From assembly GCA_021774995.1 (NCBI GenBank), contig JAJFIM010000030.1, forward strand, positions 1-10,142: 10,142 bases of DNA, in the 5' to 3' direction. The notes below the pieces were generated by a model, which was given only the letters and a program-made list of their open reading frames with translations, had not been told where the DNA came from and made no database searches. Each line of letters starts with the position of its first letter. The first letter of the stretch is position 1. The stretch comes from Alphaproteobacteria bacterium. Its GTDB lineage: Bacteria > Pseudomonadota > Alphaproteobacteria > SMXP01. This document shows positions 1-7,385 of the stretch, one piece after another. The position numbers were made by a program, and so were the translations under genes.

Positions 1-131
1 TTGAAGTGTTGTTCGGCAGTGCGCACGCCCACAAAATCCTGCCAAAACCGCTGGCGAAGCTTATGGGCGGAAAGTATCCAGGCGGCGGCGGTTCGCTGTG
101 GTATCGGCTGAAACCGCGGGCCTCTATGTGA
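1..131 (+). CDS. 3' end of an unrecognised gene (5' truncated)
   Basis: An open frame enters from the left edge, with its first full codon at position 3, and ends at TGA 129-131. It leaves 42 C-terminal residues. The tail is basic and glycine-rich: it includes KILPKPLAKLMGGKYPGGGG and ends SLWYRLKPRASM. I see no catalytic motif and no membrane segment, and I do not recognise the family. It is believed real because the frame is open to the edge, its codons are GC-rich like those of nearby genes, and it stops just before a plausible promoter for the next gene. The other plus-strand frame starting at position 1 is also open for about 36 codons, so the frame choice is not certain. Confidence 0.55.
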   Translation, partial: EVLFGSAHAHKILPKPLAKLMGGKYPGGGGSLWYRLKPRASM

Positions 132-150
132 TGCGCCCCACACCTTCGGG

Positions 151-179
151 TTGCAAGACCTGAGCATATCCCCTAATCT
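151..179 (+). promoter_or_regulatory. Possible sigma70-type promoter for the S9 peptidase gene
   Basis: TTGCAA at 151-156 and TAATCT at 174-179 are separated by exactly 17 bp. They match the TTGACA and TATAAT consensus at four of six positions each. A start site near 186 would leave a leader of about 20 nt before ATG 207, with a purine-rich GGGGG ribosome-binding stretch at 195-199. The placement is good, but the match is by eye only and alphaproteobacterial promoters are often degenerate. Confidence 0.4.
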
Positions 180-206
180 TGGTTTTGTCGGACAGGGGGC
201 AAGCTA

Positions 207-2147
207 ATGCATGTGACAAAACATATTCGCTTCTGGGCTTTTTTTCTTTTCTTTTTTTGCGTGTTGACGCCGCCCGTCCTGGCGCGGCAATTGCCGGTGC
301 AGGCTTTTGCCCGCTCTCCGGCGTGGAGCTCTATGGCGCTATCTAAGAATGGTTCGTATGTTGCTGGGGAACAGGAATTCCAGGGGGAATATGTTTTTAG
401 TATTTTTAAACTCAACGGAGTGCAAATGAAGCGCACCCATGCGCTGCGCTTAGGGGATAACACCGTTCGGTGGATAACGTGGCTGTCAGATACGCGGCTG
501 ATGGTGAGTATCGGTTTTGCAGACCGCCGCTATACCACGCCGACAACTGAAACGCGGCTGGTGGCAATGAATTTTGACGGCAGCGAAATGAAAAATCTCT
601 TTAAGAGAAGAAGAAAGCAATGGGCGTCTAATATTCAAGATACTGTTGTTGACCGATTGAGATTTGATCCTGACCATATACTTATGGCGTTCAATAGTGA
701 TGATCCAAGCCGCCCGCGCGTCTATAAGGTGAATGTCCATAACGCCAAGCAATCAATGATCCAGGCGGGAAAGAAAGACGTTTACAGTTGGAGAACGGAT
801 CAAAGCGGCGAAGTGCGCATTGGATACAGTCGGGATGATGGTAAGCGGAAAATATTGGTGCGGGAGGTAGACGGGAAGAATTGGCGCGTATTGCGAGAGC
901 GAGGGGCTTTGTCCCAATCGGTTTTTAATATTTACGGCTTTACGCAAGACCCAAACGTTCTTTATGTCGGCTCCAATCATGAAGGCGGTACAACCGGTCT
1001 CTATGAATACGATCTGAGGACGGACCAGTTTACCCGAAAAATTTTTAAACATCCGGAAGTGGATATTGCCGCGGTCTCTTGGGACGTCAATCATCGGCGG
1101 ATCATTCGCGTGTTTTTTATTCTTGATGGGTATCAGTCCGTATGGATGGATCCGGTGCGTAAGGCGGAACTGGCCGCCGTGCAAGAATTCTTCCCCGGAA
1201 AAAGCGTCAGTCTTGGCAGCCGCTCAATGGATGGGAAAAAAGTCATTGTTTTTGTCGATTCCACCACCGATGGCGGGCAATATTATGTATTCGATAAAAA
1301 TATCAGGCAGCTCATTACTTTCGGCCCGAATTATCCGGAACTTGCCGGAGAGCCTTTGGGTGAAATTCACGCTTTCAATTACCGGGCGCGGGATGGGTTG
1401 GAGATACCCGCCTTTTTGTCTTTGCCCGCCGGAATAAATGATCCGCATGCGGCGGCGCGCCTGCCGCTGGTGGTGATGCCCCATGGCGGGCCGACGAGCC
1501 GTGATTATCTTGATTTTGACCCCTTTATCCATCTCCTCACCAACCGGGGCTATGCGGTCTTACAGATGAATTTTCGCGGCTCCTGGGGGTACGGCGCTGC
1601 GTTTCAGGCCGCCGGTTATCGCGAATGGGGGCGCAAGATGCAGGATGACGTCACCGACGGGGTGAAGTATCTCATTGCGCAAGGCATTGCCGATCCGGCG
1701 CGCGTGTGTATTTTTGGCGGGTCTTACGGCGGCTACGCGGCGATGATGGGGGCGGTGAAAACGCCGGACCTTTATCAATGCGCGGTCAGCCTCAACGGCG
1801 TGTTTGATTTGCGCAAATTCATTCGGTATCAGTGGCAATTCATTGGCGGACGCTCCGGCCTGGGGACGGCGCATATAGGCGATTATTCGGAGCGCGATTT
1901 TTTAGATGAAGTTTCACCGTCCAAACGGGCGGGTGAGATTAAAATTCCGGTGCTGGTCATCTCGGCCAAAGATGACCGGACCGTGCCCTATGACCAGTCC
2001 AAAACCATGGTGAGCGCCCTGAAGCGCGCGGGCGTGGACCATCAATATATTGAACTTGAGAAAGGGGGCCACTCCCTGCTCAACGCCCAAAGCCGCGGTG
2101 CCTTCATGACGGCGCTGGACACGTTCCTTGCCCAGCACTTACACTAG
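207..2147 (+). CDS. Exported S9-family (prolyl oligopeptidase-like) serine peptidase
   Basis: This 646-residue protein hydrolyses peptides, probably short ones, in the periplasm or outside the cell; the substrate is unknown. Residues 1-26 form a signal peptide: basic HIR, a hydrophobic core rich in Phe and Leu, then PPVLA with cleavage likely after Ala26. Residues about 30-390 should be the beta-propeller gate seen in this family. Residues about 395-646 are the alpha/beta-hydrolase domain, with the oxyanion motif HGGP at 426-429, nucleophile Ser506 in GGSYGGYAAM, Asp589 in KDDRTVPY and His622 in GGHSL. All three catalytic residues are present, so the enzyme should be active. The length fits acylaminoacyl-peptidase or dipeptidyl-peptidase-like members. 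The start at 207 gives a complete signal peptide and has GGGGG upstream. The propeller half is clearly more AT-rich than the hydrolase half. The next gene starts five bases after its stop, suggesting co-transcription. The family call is firm; specificity is not. Confidence 0.93.
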   Translation: MHVTKHIRFWAFFLFFFCVLTPPVLARQLPVQAFARSPAWSSMALSKNGSYVAGEQEFQGEYVFSIFKLNGVQMKRTHALRLGDNTVRWITWLSDTRLMVSIGFADRRYTTPTTETRLVAMNFDGSEMKNLFKRRRKQWASNIQDTVVDRLRFDPDHILMAFNSDDPSRPRVYKVNVHNAKQSMIQAGKKDVYSWRTDQSGEVRIGYSRDDGKRKILVREVDGKNWRVLRERGALSQSVFNIYGFTQDPNVLYVGSNHEGGTTGLYEYDLRTDQFTRKIFKHPEVDIAAVSWDVNHRRIIRVFFILDGYQSVWMDPVRKAELAAVQEFFPGKSVSLGSRSMDGKKVIVFVDSTTDGGQYYVFDKNIRQLITFGPNYPELAGEPLGEIHAFNYRARDGLEIPAFLSLPAGINDPHAAARLPLVVMPHGGPTSRDYLDFDPFIHLLTNRGYAVLQMNFRGSWGYGAAFQAAGYREWGRKMQDDVTDGVKYLIAQGIADPARVCIFGGSYGGYAAMMGAVKTPDLYQCAVSLNGVFDLRKFIRYQWQFIGGRSGLGTAHIGDYSERDFLDEVSPSKRAGEIKIPVLVISAKDDRTVPYDQSKTMVSALKRAGVDHQYIELEKGGHSLLNAQSRGAFMTALDTFLAQHLH

Positions 2148-2152
2148 GGCGT

Positions 2153-4243
2153 ATGAACGCCAAAACTCATTTTCGTACGTGCCCCTTGTGCGAGGCAATC
2201 TGTGGTCTGGAAATCACCACGGACGATCAAAAAGTCGTCGCCATTAAAGGCGATAAAGACGATCCCTTCAGCCGGGGCTTTGTCTGTCCCAAGGCGGTGG
2301 CGCTTCAGGATATTCACGAAGACCCCGACCGCTTGCGCGCCCCCATGATCCGCGATGGCGACGCGTGGCGCGAAACGGATTGGCGGGACGCCTTTAAGAT
2401 TGTGTGCGCGCGTTTGCTCGACGTCCAGGAAAACCATGGACCTGACTCCATTGCCATCTATCAGGGTAATCCCAGCGTTCATAATATCGGCATTATGACG
2501 CATTCGTCTCTCTTTTTACGGCATTTCAAAACGCGCAACCGGTATTCCGCGACCTCCGTCGATCAACTGCCCCATCAACTTGTGTCCTACATGCTTTACG
2601 GGCATCAATTACTGGCGCCGGTGCCCGATATTGACCGGACGCATCATTTCCTGCTCATCGGCTACAATCCTCTGGCGTCAAATGGATCTCTGATGACTGT
2701 GCCGGACGTGAAGAAGCGTTTGGGCGGCGTCATGGAACGCGGCGGGCGCGTGGTGGTCATCGACCCGCGCCGCACCGAAACGGCCGCCTTCGCCAGCGCG
2801 CATCATTTTATCCGTCCAGATACGGACGCCGCATTTCTTCTCAGTTTTCTCCACACACTGTTTGAGGAAGGGCTGACGCGGCCCGGCGCGCTGGAGGCGC
2901 ATGTGCGTGGGTTGGAACGCGTGCGCGCCGCGATCAAAGAATTCACGCCGGAGCGGGCCGCGCAAGCGACGGGCATTGAGGCGGCGACAATCCGCCGGAT
3001 GGCGCGCGATTTCGCCGCTGCAAAAAACGCCGCCCTGCATGGCCGCATGGGCGTTTCGACCCAAAGCTACGGCGCCCTTTGCCAATGGCTCATTCACGTG
3101 ATTATGATCGCGACGGGCAATCTCGACCGGCCGGGCGGGGCGCTTTTCACCAAGCCTGCGGTGGACCTTATCGCAAATTCCAATCCCGGCAGTTACGATG
3201 CGTGGCGCAGCCGGGTGCGGGGCCTGCCTGAGTTTAACCGCCAAACCCCGGTGGCGGCGTTGGCGGAGGAAATTCTCACCCCCGGCGCGGGCCAGGTGCG
3301 GGCGTTGATTGCGGCGAGTGGAAATCCGGTGCTCTCGACGCCCAATGGCCGGCAGCTTGATCGCGCTTTGAGCGGATTGGACTTCATGGTCGCGGTGGAT
3401 TCCTACCTCAATGAAACGACGCGCCATGCAGATGTCATTCTACCGCCGGTCTCGCCCTTGCAGCGCGATCATTTTGATTTGATTTTCAATATATTTGCGG
3501 TGCGCAATACCGTGAAATACAGCCCGGCTGTTTTCCCCAAAGAGGAGGGCGCGCTGGACGATTGGGAAATTTTCACCGGGCTGGCCGAGACGATGGCGCA
3601 GATCAAGGGCGCGCCTGCACCCGGCCCGTTCACCCCGGCCGATGCGGTGCATCTGGGGCTGAAAAGCGGCCCCTATGATCTGTCTTTGGAAAAACTCCGG
3701 CAATCCCCCCACGGCCTTGATCTGGGGCCTTTGGCGCCGACATTGCCCGCGCGGCTGATGACGCCGGACAAGACAATCAATTGCGCAGCGCCGGTGTTTA
3801 TGGCCGACCTTGACCGGGCGGCGCGCGATCTCTTTGCCGATGCTGCGCCCAGCGCCGCATTACGGCTTATCGGCCGGAGGGATCTGCGCAGCAATAATTC
3901 CTGGATGCATAATTACCAACGCCTGGTGAAGGGGCCGAAGCGCTGTGTGCTGATGATGCATCCCGATGATCTGGCGGCGCGCCAGTTGCAAGACGGTGAC
4001 ATTGTGAAAGTCGCGTCGCGCGCCGGGAGCCTTAACGTGGAAGCGGCGGCGAGCGCGGACGTCATGCCGGGAACCGCATGTCTGCCCCATGGCTGGGGCC
4101 ATGACCGGCCCGGCACAGTCATGCGGATCGCTGAAAAACATGCGGGCGTCTCTCTCAATGACCTCACCGATGACCAGCGCGTTGACCCGGTGTCCGGCAA
4201 CGCCGCGTTCAACGGCACGCCGGTTGACGTGACGCGGGCTTAA
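2153..4243 (+). CDS. Molybdopterin-dependent oxidoreductase with N-terminal [4Fe-4S] site
   Basis: This 696-residue protein belongs to the DMSO reductase/formate dehydrogenase superfamily. Cys10, Cys13, Cys17 and Cys45 (C-x2-C-x3-C-x27-C) form the [4Fe-4S] site. The central region has typical cofactor-binding segments such as LLIGYNPLASNGS (167-179) and VVVIDPRRTET (200-210). The C-terminal dinucleotide-binding domain begins near RRDLRSNNSW (575-584) and includes the PHGWGH stretch at 645-650. By rough alignment the metal-ligand position of nitrate reductases and formate dehydrogenases falls near Ser135 in SATSVDQ, so no Cys or selenocysteine is obvious there. There is no twin-arginine or Sec signal, so it is probably cytoplasmic. 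Start 2153 is forced because the first cluster Cys lies at residue 10; the ribosome site (AGGGCG) is very close to the ATG. No electron-transfer subunit is adjacent. It probably shares a transcript with the S9 peptidase. Substrate unknown. Confidence 0.94.
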   Translation: MNAKTHFRTCPLCEAICGLEITTDDQKVVAIKGDKDDPFSRGFVCPKAVALQDIHEDPDRLRAPMIRDGDAWRETDWRDAFKIVCARLLDVQENHGPDSIAIYQGNPSVHNIGIMTHSSLFLRHFKTRNRYSATSVDQLPHQLVSYMLYGHQLLAPVPDIDRTHHFLLIGYNPLASNGSLMTVPDVKKRLGGVMERGGRVVVIDPRRTETAAFASAHHFIRPDTDAAFLLSFLHTLFEEGLTRPGALEAHVRGLERVRAAIKEFTPERAAQATGIEAATIRRMARDFAAAKNAALHGRMGVSTQSYGALCQWLIHVIMIATGNLDRPGGALFTKPAVDLIANSNPGSYDAWRSRVRGLPEFNRQTPVAALAEEILTPGAGQVRALIAASGNPVLSTPNGRQLDRALSGLDFMVAVDSYLNETTRHADVILPPVSPLQRDHFDLIFNIFAVRNTVKYSPAVFPKEEGALDDWEIFTGLAETMAQIKGAPAPGPFTPADAVHLGLKSGPYDLSLEKLRQSPHGLDLGPLAPTLPARLMTPDKTINCAAPVFMADLDRAARDLFADAAPSAALRLIGRRDLRSNNSWMHNYQRLVKGPKRCVLMMHPDDLAARQLQDGDIVKVASRAGSLNVEAAASADVMPGTACLPHGWGHDRPGTVMRIAEKHAGVSLNDLTDDQRVDPVSGNAAFNGTPVDVTRA

Positions 4244-4248
4244 AAAGC

Positions 4249-4330
4249 AAAAAACCCCTCACCATAATCTCCCTTTGGGGAAAAAGGAGAAACCCTGCGG
4301 GCGGCTTCAGCCCGAGGGACGGTGAGAGGT
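4249..4330 (-). terminator. Rho-independent-like terminator for the ompW-type gene
   Basis: Read on the minus strand, the outer stem at 4254-4330 closes with GGTGAGGGG and runs directly into six T residues (complement of 4249-4254), with a further T run (complement of 4242-4246) after GC. This is the shape of an intrinsic terminator placed 13 bp beyond the ompW-type stop codon. On the plus strand no T run follows the stem, so it is less convincing as a terminator for the molybdopterin gene. Confidence 0.55.
4254..4330. repeat. Palindromic intergenic element with two hairpins inside an outer stem
   Basis: The sequence can fold as a three-way junction. The outer stem pairs 4254-4263 (ACCCCTCACC) with 4321-4330 (GGTGAGAGGT), ten pairs with one C-A mismatch. 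Inner hairpin one pairs 4268-4276 with 4282-4290 (TCTCC with GGAGA, one mismatch, then TTT with AAA). Inner hairpin two pairs 4293-4302 with 4310-4318 (CCCT with AGGG, CGGGC with GCCCG, one bulged G). The layout resembles dispersed palindromic intergenic repeats known in proteobacterial genomes that begin near CCCTCACC and end near GGTGAGGG. Only one copy is present in the window, so its repeat nature is inferred from that resemblance. It sits between two convergent genes. Confidence 0.6.
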
Positions 4331-4342
4331 CGTCTGCGACGC

Positions 4343-4981
4343 CTAAAACCGGTAGCCGACGCCAACGCCAAAGATCCAGGGATCGATATCGACATTTGCG
4401 GTAATCGCGCCGCCATTGATGCTGACATTTGTGTCGAGAAATACTTTTTTCACGTCAACATTCAGCAGCCAATGATCGTCAAGTTTTAGATCGGCGCCCG
4501 CTTGCAGCACCCAACCAAAGGAATTGTCATAGTCGATGCTGATTCCGGCGGGCGTGTTGGTGTTGTAGAAAATCGTATAATTGACGCCTGCGCCAAGATA
4601 AGGACTGACCAGGGAATCGGGCGCCACATGATATTGTAAGGTGAGCGTCGGCGGAAGAAGCCACACCTCGCCAAGCGCCGTCGGGCCAACGGTGGCCGCC
4701 ACGCTATGCTCCGCCGTCGCAAGGATCAGTTCTGCGGCGATGTTGTCAGTGAAAAAGTAAGTAAAATCGAGTTCCGGCACAAATGAATCATCGATCTTGA
4801 CCGTGCCGCCCAGAGGGGCGACCGGACCGCCCTCATCAGGCACAACGGCAATGCCGCGCACACGCACTAACCAGGGCGAAGACTCCTCTTGCGCCGCCGC
4901 CGGCGTTACCGCCAGATCTCCCATGAATACGCCCGCCGCCACGCAGGCAATCGCCAAACCCGTACCCCTCGCTATAGACAT
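4343..4981 (-). CDS. ompW: OmpW-family outer membrane beta-barrel protein
   Basis: This 212-residue precursor is the usual length for OmpW, a small eight-stranded outer-membrane barrel thought to let small hydrophobic compounds cross. Residues 1-30 are a signal peptide ending in PAAA with cleavage before Gln31. The mature N-terminus PWLVRVRGIAVVPDE fits the first barrel strand of the family, followed by VPELDFTYFFTDNIAAELI and LGAGVNYTIFYN, both typical. The protein ends VGVGYRF, with the terminal Phe expected of barrels inserted by the BAM complex. On the minus strand GAGGAG lies 11 nt before the start ATG (4979-4981), a slightly long but usable spacing. An FNR/FixK-type box lies 68-81 bp upstream, and the E. 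coli ompW gene is known to respond to oxygen through FNR. It is transcribed alone, convergent with the molybdopterin gene. Confidence 0.9.
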   Translation of the reverse strand: MSIARGTGLAIACVAAGVFMGDLAVTPAAAQEESSPWLVRVRGIAVVPDEGGPVAPLGGTVKIDDSFVPELDFTYFFTDNIAAELILATAEHSVAATVGPTALGEVWLLPPTLTLQYHVAPDSLVSPYLGAGVNYTIFYNTNTPAGISIDYDNSFGWVLQAGADLKLDDHWLLNVDVKKVFLDTNVSINGGAITANVDIDPWIFGVGVGYRF

Positions 4982-5048
4982 AGTATTTTGATCTCCTCAT
5001 CACGAAAAAAAATATGCCAAACCCTATCGATGGGCCGCCGCGCCCTTT

Positions 5049-5062
5049 TTGACCTGGATCAA
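5049..5062. promoter_or_regulatory. FNR/FixK-type binding site between ompW and gabD
   Basis: TTGACCTGGATCAA fits the FNR/FixK consensus TTGAT-N4-ATCAA with only the permitted T-to-C change at position five, and both half sites are intact. The centre is at 5055.5. For the minus-strand gene a class II position (centre at -41.5) would place the start site near 5014, leaving a leader of about 32 nt; the -10 there (TAGGGT on the minus strand) is weak. For gabD, CATAAA at 5088-5093 could act as a -10 about 40 bp downstream. Which gene or genes it controls is inference. Confidence 0.6.
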
Positions 5063-5181
5063 AAGCCCACTGCGACTCTTTGGCCTGCATAAAACGGGGG
5101 CTTTGGTTTAGCGCTTGGCAGGGGCGGGGAGACGCGCTACTCAGACAGGTCCAATTCTTGGAACTTACGTGGAGAAAACCC

Positions 5182-6648
5182 ATGTCTCTCATAGATCTGA
5201 TGTCCGATCCCGCATTGCTGCGGTCTCAATGTTTTATTGATGGCGCGTGGTCTGATGCGGCGGAAGGCGGCGTCTTGGAGGTCACCAATCCAGCCAACGG
5301 TTCAGTATTGGGGACCGTGCCCGCGATGGGCGCGGTTGAGACGGCTCTGGCGATTGGGGCGGCGGAAAAGGCGCTGCCCGAATGGCGGGCTAAAACCGCA
5401 AAAGAACGCGCCGCTGTGCTCATGCGCTGGTTCACGGCCATCATGGACAGTCAAGATGATCTGGCCAAGCTGATGACGGCGGAACAGGGCAAGCCATTAG
5501 CTGAATCGCGCGGCGAGATCGCCTATGCGGCGTCCTTTATCGAATGGTTTGCCGAAGAGGCCAAGCGCGTCTATGGCGACACGATCCCCGCGCCGACGCC
5601 CGACAAACGCATCGTGGTGCTCAAAGAGCCCATCGGCGTGGTTGCGGCCATCACGCCGTGGAATTTCCCCTCCGCCATGATCACCCGCAAAGTCGGCCCG
5701 GCGCTGGCCGCAGGCTGCACCGTGGTGGTGAAACCGGCAAGTCAGACGCCTTATTCCGCCCTGGCTCTGGCCGCATTGGCGGAAATGGCGGGCGTTCCCA
5801 AAGGCGTGCTTAATGTGGTGACCGGGTCGGCGATGGCCATCGGCGGCGAGTTGACGTCAAACCCCGCGGTGCGCAAGCTCACATTTACCGGCTCAACGGA
5901 GATCGGCCGGGTGCTGCTGGCGCAATGCGCGCCGACTGTTAAAAAAACATCTATGGAGCTGGGCGGCAACGCGCCCTTTATCGTTTTTGATGACGCCGAT
6001 CTCGACGCCGCCGTTGAGGGCGCCATGATGTCGAAATACCGCAATGCCGGGCAGACATGCGTTTGCACCAATCGCTTTTATATCCAAGAAGGCGTGTATG
6101 AGGCGTTTGCGGAAAAACTGGTTCAGGCGGTCAAGGGCCTCAAAGTCGGCGACGGCATGCAACAGGGCGTGACGCAAGGGCCGCTTATTGACAAAGCGGC
6201 GGTGGAGAAAATCGAAAGCCACATCGCTGACGCCAAGGCGCAGGGCGCGCGCGTGATTGAGGGCGGCGGGGCTCACGCCCTGGGCGGCACATTTTTCGAA
6301 CCGACGGTGATGACCGGCGTTTCCCAGGACATGCTGGTGGCGCGCGACGAAACCTTTGGCCCTCTGGCGCCCCTCATGAAATTCAGAAAAGAAACGGACG
6401 TCATCGCCATGGCCAATGATACGGAGTTCGGTTTGGCGGCGTATTTTTACACCCGTGACATTGGCCGGGTGTGGCGCTGCTCTGAATCTTTGGAATATGG
6501 CATTGTCGGAATCAACACCGGCATTATTTCAACGGAAGTGGCGCCTTTTGGCGGCGTCAAACAATCAGGCGGCGGACGGGAAGGCTCTAAATACGGCATC
6601 GAAGACTATCTCGAAATCAAATATCTCTGCATGGGCGGCGTTGAATGA
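5182..6648 (+). CDS. gabD: Succinate-semialdehyde dehydrogenase
   Basis: It oxidises succinate semialdehyde to succinate, the last step of GABA breakdown feeding the TCA cycle. From ATG 5182 the protein has 488 residues, close to E. coli GabD. That start is chosen over an in-frame ATG at 5080 because GGAG (5171-5174) sits seven bases before it and the protein then begins where family members do. Aldehyde dehydrogenase landmarks: Asn161 in TPWNFP, Lys184 in KPASQTP, FTGSTEIGR (235-243), general base Glu259 in MELGG, nucleophile Cys293 in GQTCVC, and Glu390 in DETFGP. Arg169 and Arg287 align with the substrate-binding arginines of human SSADH, which supports the substrate call. KPASQTP resembles the NADP-binding loop of E. 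coli GabD, so NADP is the likelier cofactor. Cys295 next to Cys293 matches the redox pair of the human enzyme, though E. coli has both without the switch. Its TGA overlaps the rpiA start. Related semialdehydes such as glutarate semialdehyde remain possible substrates. Confidence 0.92.
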   Translation: MSLIDLMSDPALLRSQCFIDGAWSDAAEGGVLEVTNPANGSVLGTVPAMGAVETALAIGAAEKALPEWRAKTAKERAAVLMRWFTAIMDSQDDLAKLMTAEQGKPLAESRGEIAYAASFIEWFAEEAKRVYGDTIPAPTPDKRIVVLKEPIGVVAAITPWNFPSAMITRKVGPALAAGCTVVVKPASQTPYSALALAALAEMAGVPKGVLNVVTGSAMAIGGELTSNPAVRKLTFTGSTEIGRVLLAQCAPTVKKTSMELGGNAPFIVFDDADLDAAVEGAMMSKYRNAGQTCVCTNRFYIQEGVYEAFAEKLVQAVKGLKVGDGMQQGVTQGPLIDKAAVEKIESHIADAKAQGARVIEGGGAHALGGTFFEPTVMTGVSQDMLVARDETFGPLAPLMKFRKETDVIAMANDTEFGLAAYFYTRDIGRVWRCSESLEYGIVGINTGIISTEVAPFGGVKQSGGGREGSKYGIEDYLEIKYLCMGGVE

Positions 6649-7343
6649 GCGCTGAAGCGCAAAAAAAGCGCGCGGGAGAAAAAGCGCTCGACTTTATTTC
6701 CGGCGGCATGGCGGTGGGCCTGGGTACGGGATCGACGGCGGAATATTTCGTGCGGGCGTTGGCGGCGCGCGTGCGCGAGGGCTTAAAGGTGGAAACCACG
6801 GCGACCTCGCTGCGCACGGCGGCGCTGGCGGAGGAATTGGGAATTGTCGTCAAAGATCTAGACGCGTTTTCGCGCCTCGACATTACGGTGGATGGGGCTG
6901 ATGAAGTGGACCCTGCGTTGCGCCTGATCAAAGGCGGGGGCGGGGCGCTGCTGCGTGAAAAAATCGTGGCCGCCGCCAGCGACGCCATGATCGTGATTGT
7001 CGATGAGGCCAAGATGGTGGAGACGCTGGGGCGTTTCGACCTGCCGGTGGAAGTGGTTCCCTTCGGGCTTGCTCATACGCTGCGCAAAATTGAGGAGGCT
7101 GCGCGAAGAGTAGGGTGCGCGGGGTCGGGCGCGCAGCTGCGCAAGCTTCACTCAGGCGAACCGTTTCAAACGGATGGCGGCCATTTCATTGTCGATTGCG
7201 CGTGCGGCGCCATCCCAAAGCCGGAAGATCTGGCGCAAAGTTTAAGCGCCATTCCCGGCGTGGTCGATCACGGACTGTTTATCGGGTTGGCGTCAAAAGT
7301 CATTGTCGGACGCGACGGGAGCGCCGATATCCTGTCTGAATGA
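6645..7343 (+). CDS. rpiA: Ribose-5-phosphate isomerase A
   Basis: It interconverts ribose 5-phosphate and ribulose 5-phosphate in the non-oxidative pentose phosphate pathway, in the cytoplasm. The 232-residue length is normal. The phosphate loop GLGTGSTA lies at 25-32. The signature DITVDGADEVD carries Asp83 and Asp86, and IKGGGGALLREK carries Lys96 and Glu105; these match E. coli Asp81, Asp84, Lys94 and Glu103. VDEAK (119-123) and the C-terminal IPGVVDHGLFIGLASKVIVG segment are also characteristic. The start codon overlaps the gabD stop as ATGA (6645-6648), so translation is probably coupled; the ribosome site (GGGCGG) is weak, in line with coupling. gor follows 42 bp later. No key residue is missing. 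Confidence 0.96.
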   Translation: MSAEAQKKRAGEKALDFISGGMAVGLGTGSTAEYFVRALAARVREGLKVETTATSLRTAALAEELGIVVKDLDAFSRLDITVDGADEVDPALRLIKGGGGALLREKIVAAASDAMIVIVDEAKMVETLGRFDLPVEVVPFGLAHTLRKIEEAARRVGCAGSGAQLRKLHSGEPFQTDGGHFIVDCACGAIPKPEDLAQSLSAIPGVVDHGLFIGLASKVIVGRDGSADILSE

Positions 7344-7364
7344 CTGATAGACGTACGGAATATC
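7326..7364 (+). other. Imperfect hairpin spanning the rpiA stop and rpiA-gor gap
   Basis: GATATCC at 7326-7332 can pair with GGAATATC at 7357-7364 (one bulge), and GTCT at 7334-7337 with AGAC at 7349-7352, enclosing the rpiA TGA. No T run follows, so it is not a standard terminator. It could affect mRNA processing or coupling between rpiA and gor, or be chance. Confidence 0.25.
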
Positions 7365-7385
7365 AGAAGAAAGAGCCAACAGCCT

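Noticed and set aside
142..151. ACC-TTCG-GGT tetraloop hairpin after the first partial gene
   Set aside because: Only three base pairs and no T run; too small to call a terminator.
753..1184. 143-codon minus-strand open frame
   Set aside because: It is antisense to the S9 peptidase propeller region, with no family resemblance or ribosome site that I can see.
2678..3427. 249-codon open frame on the minus strand
   Set aside because: It lies wholly inside the molybdopterin oxidoreductase gene. Its product is rich in Arg, His and Ala with no recognisable domain, as expected from the antisense of GC-rich coding DNA.
5115..5143. Promoter-like TTGGCA, 17 bp, TACTCA before gabD
   Set aside because: The -35 is good, but the -10 matches the consensus at only two positions, so it is not called as a feature.
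5080..5181. 34-residue N-terminal extension of the GabD frame
   Set aside because: The extension does not resemble aldehyde dehydrogenase sequence, and the ATG at 5182 has GGAG seven bases upstream.
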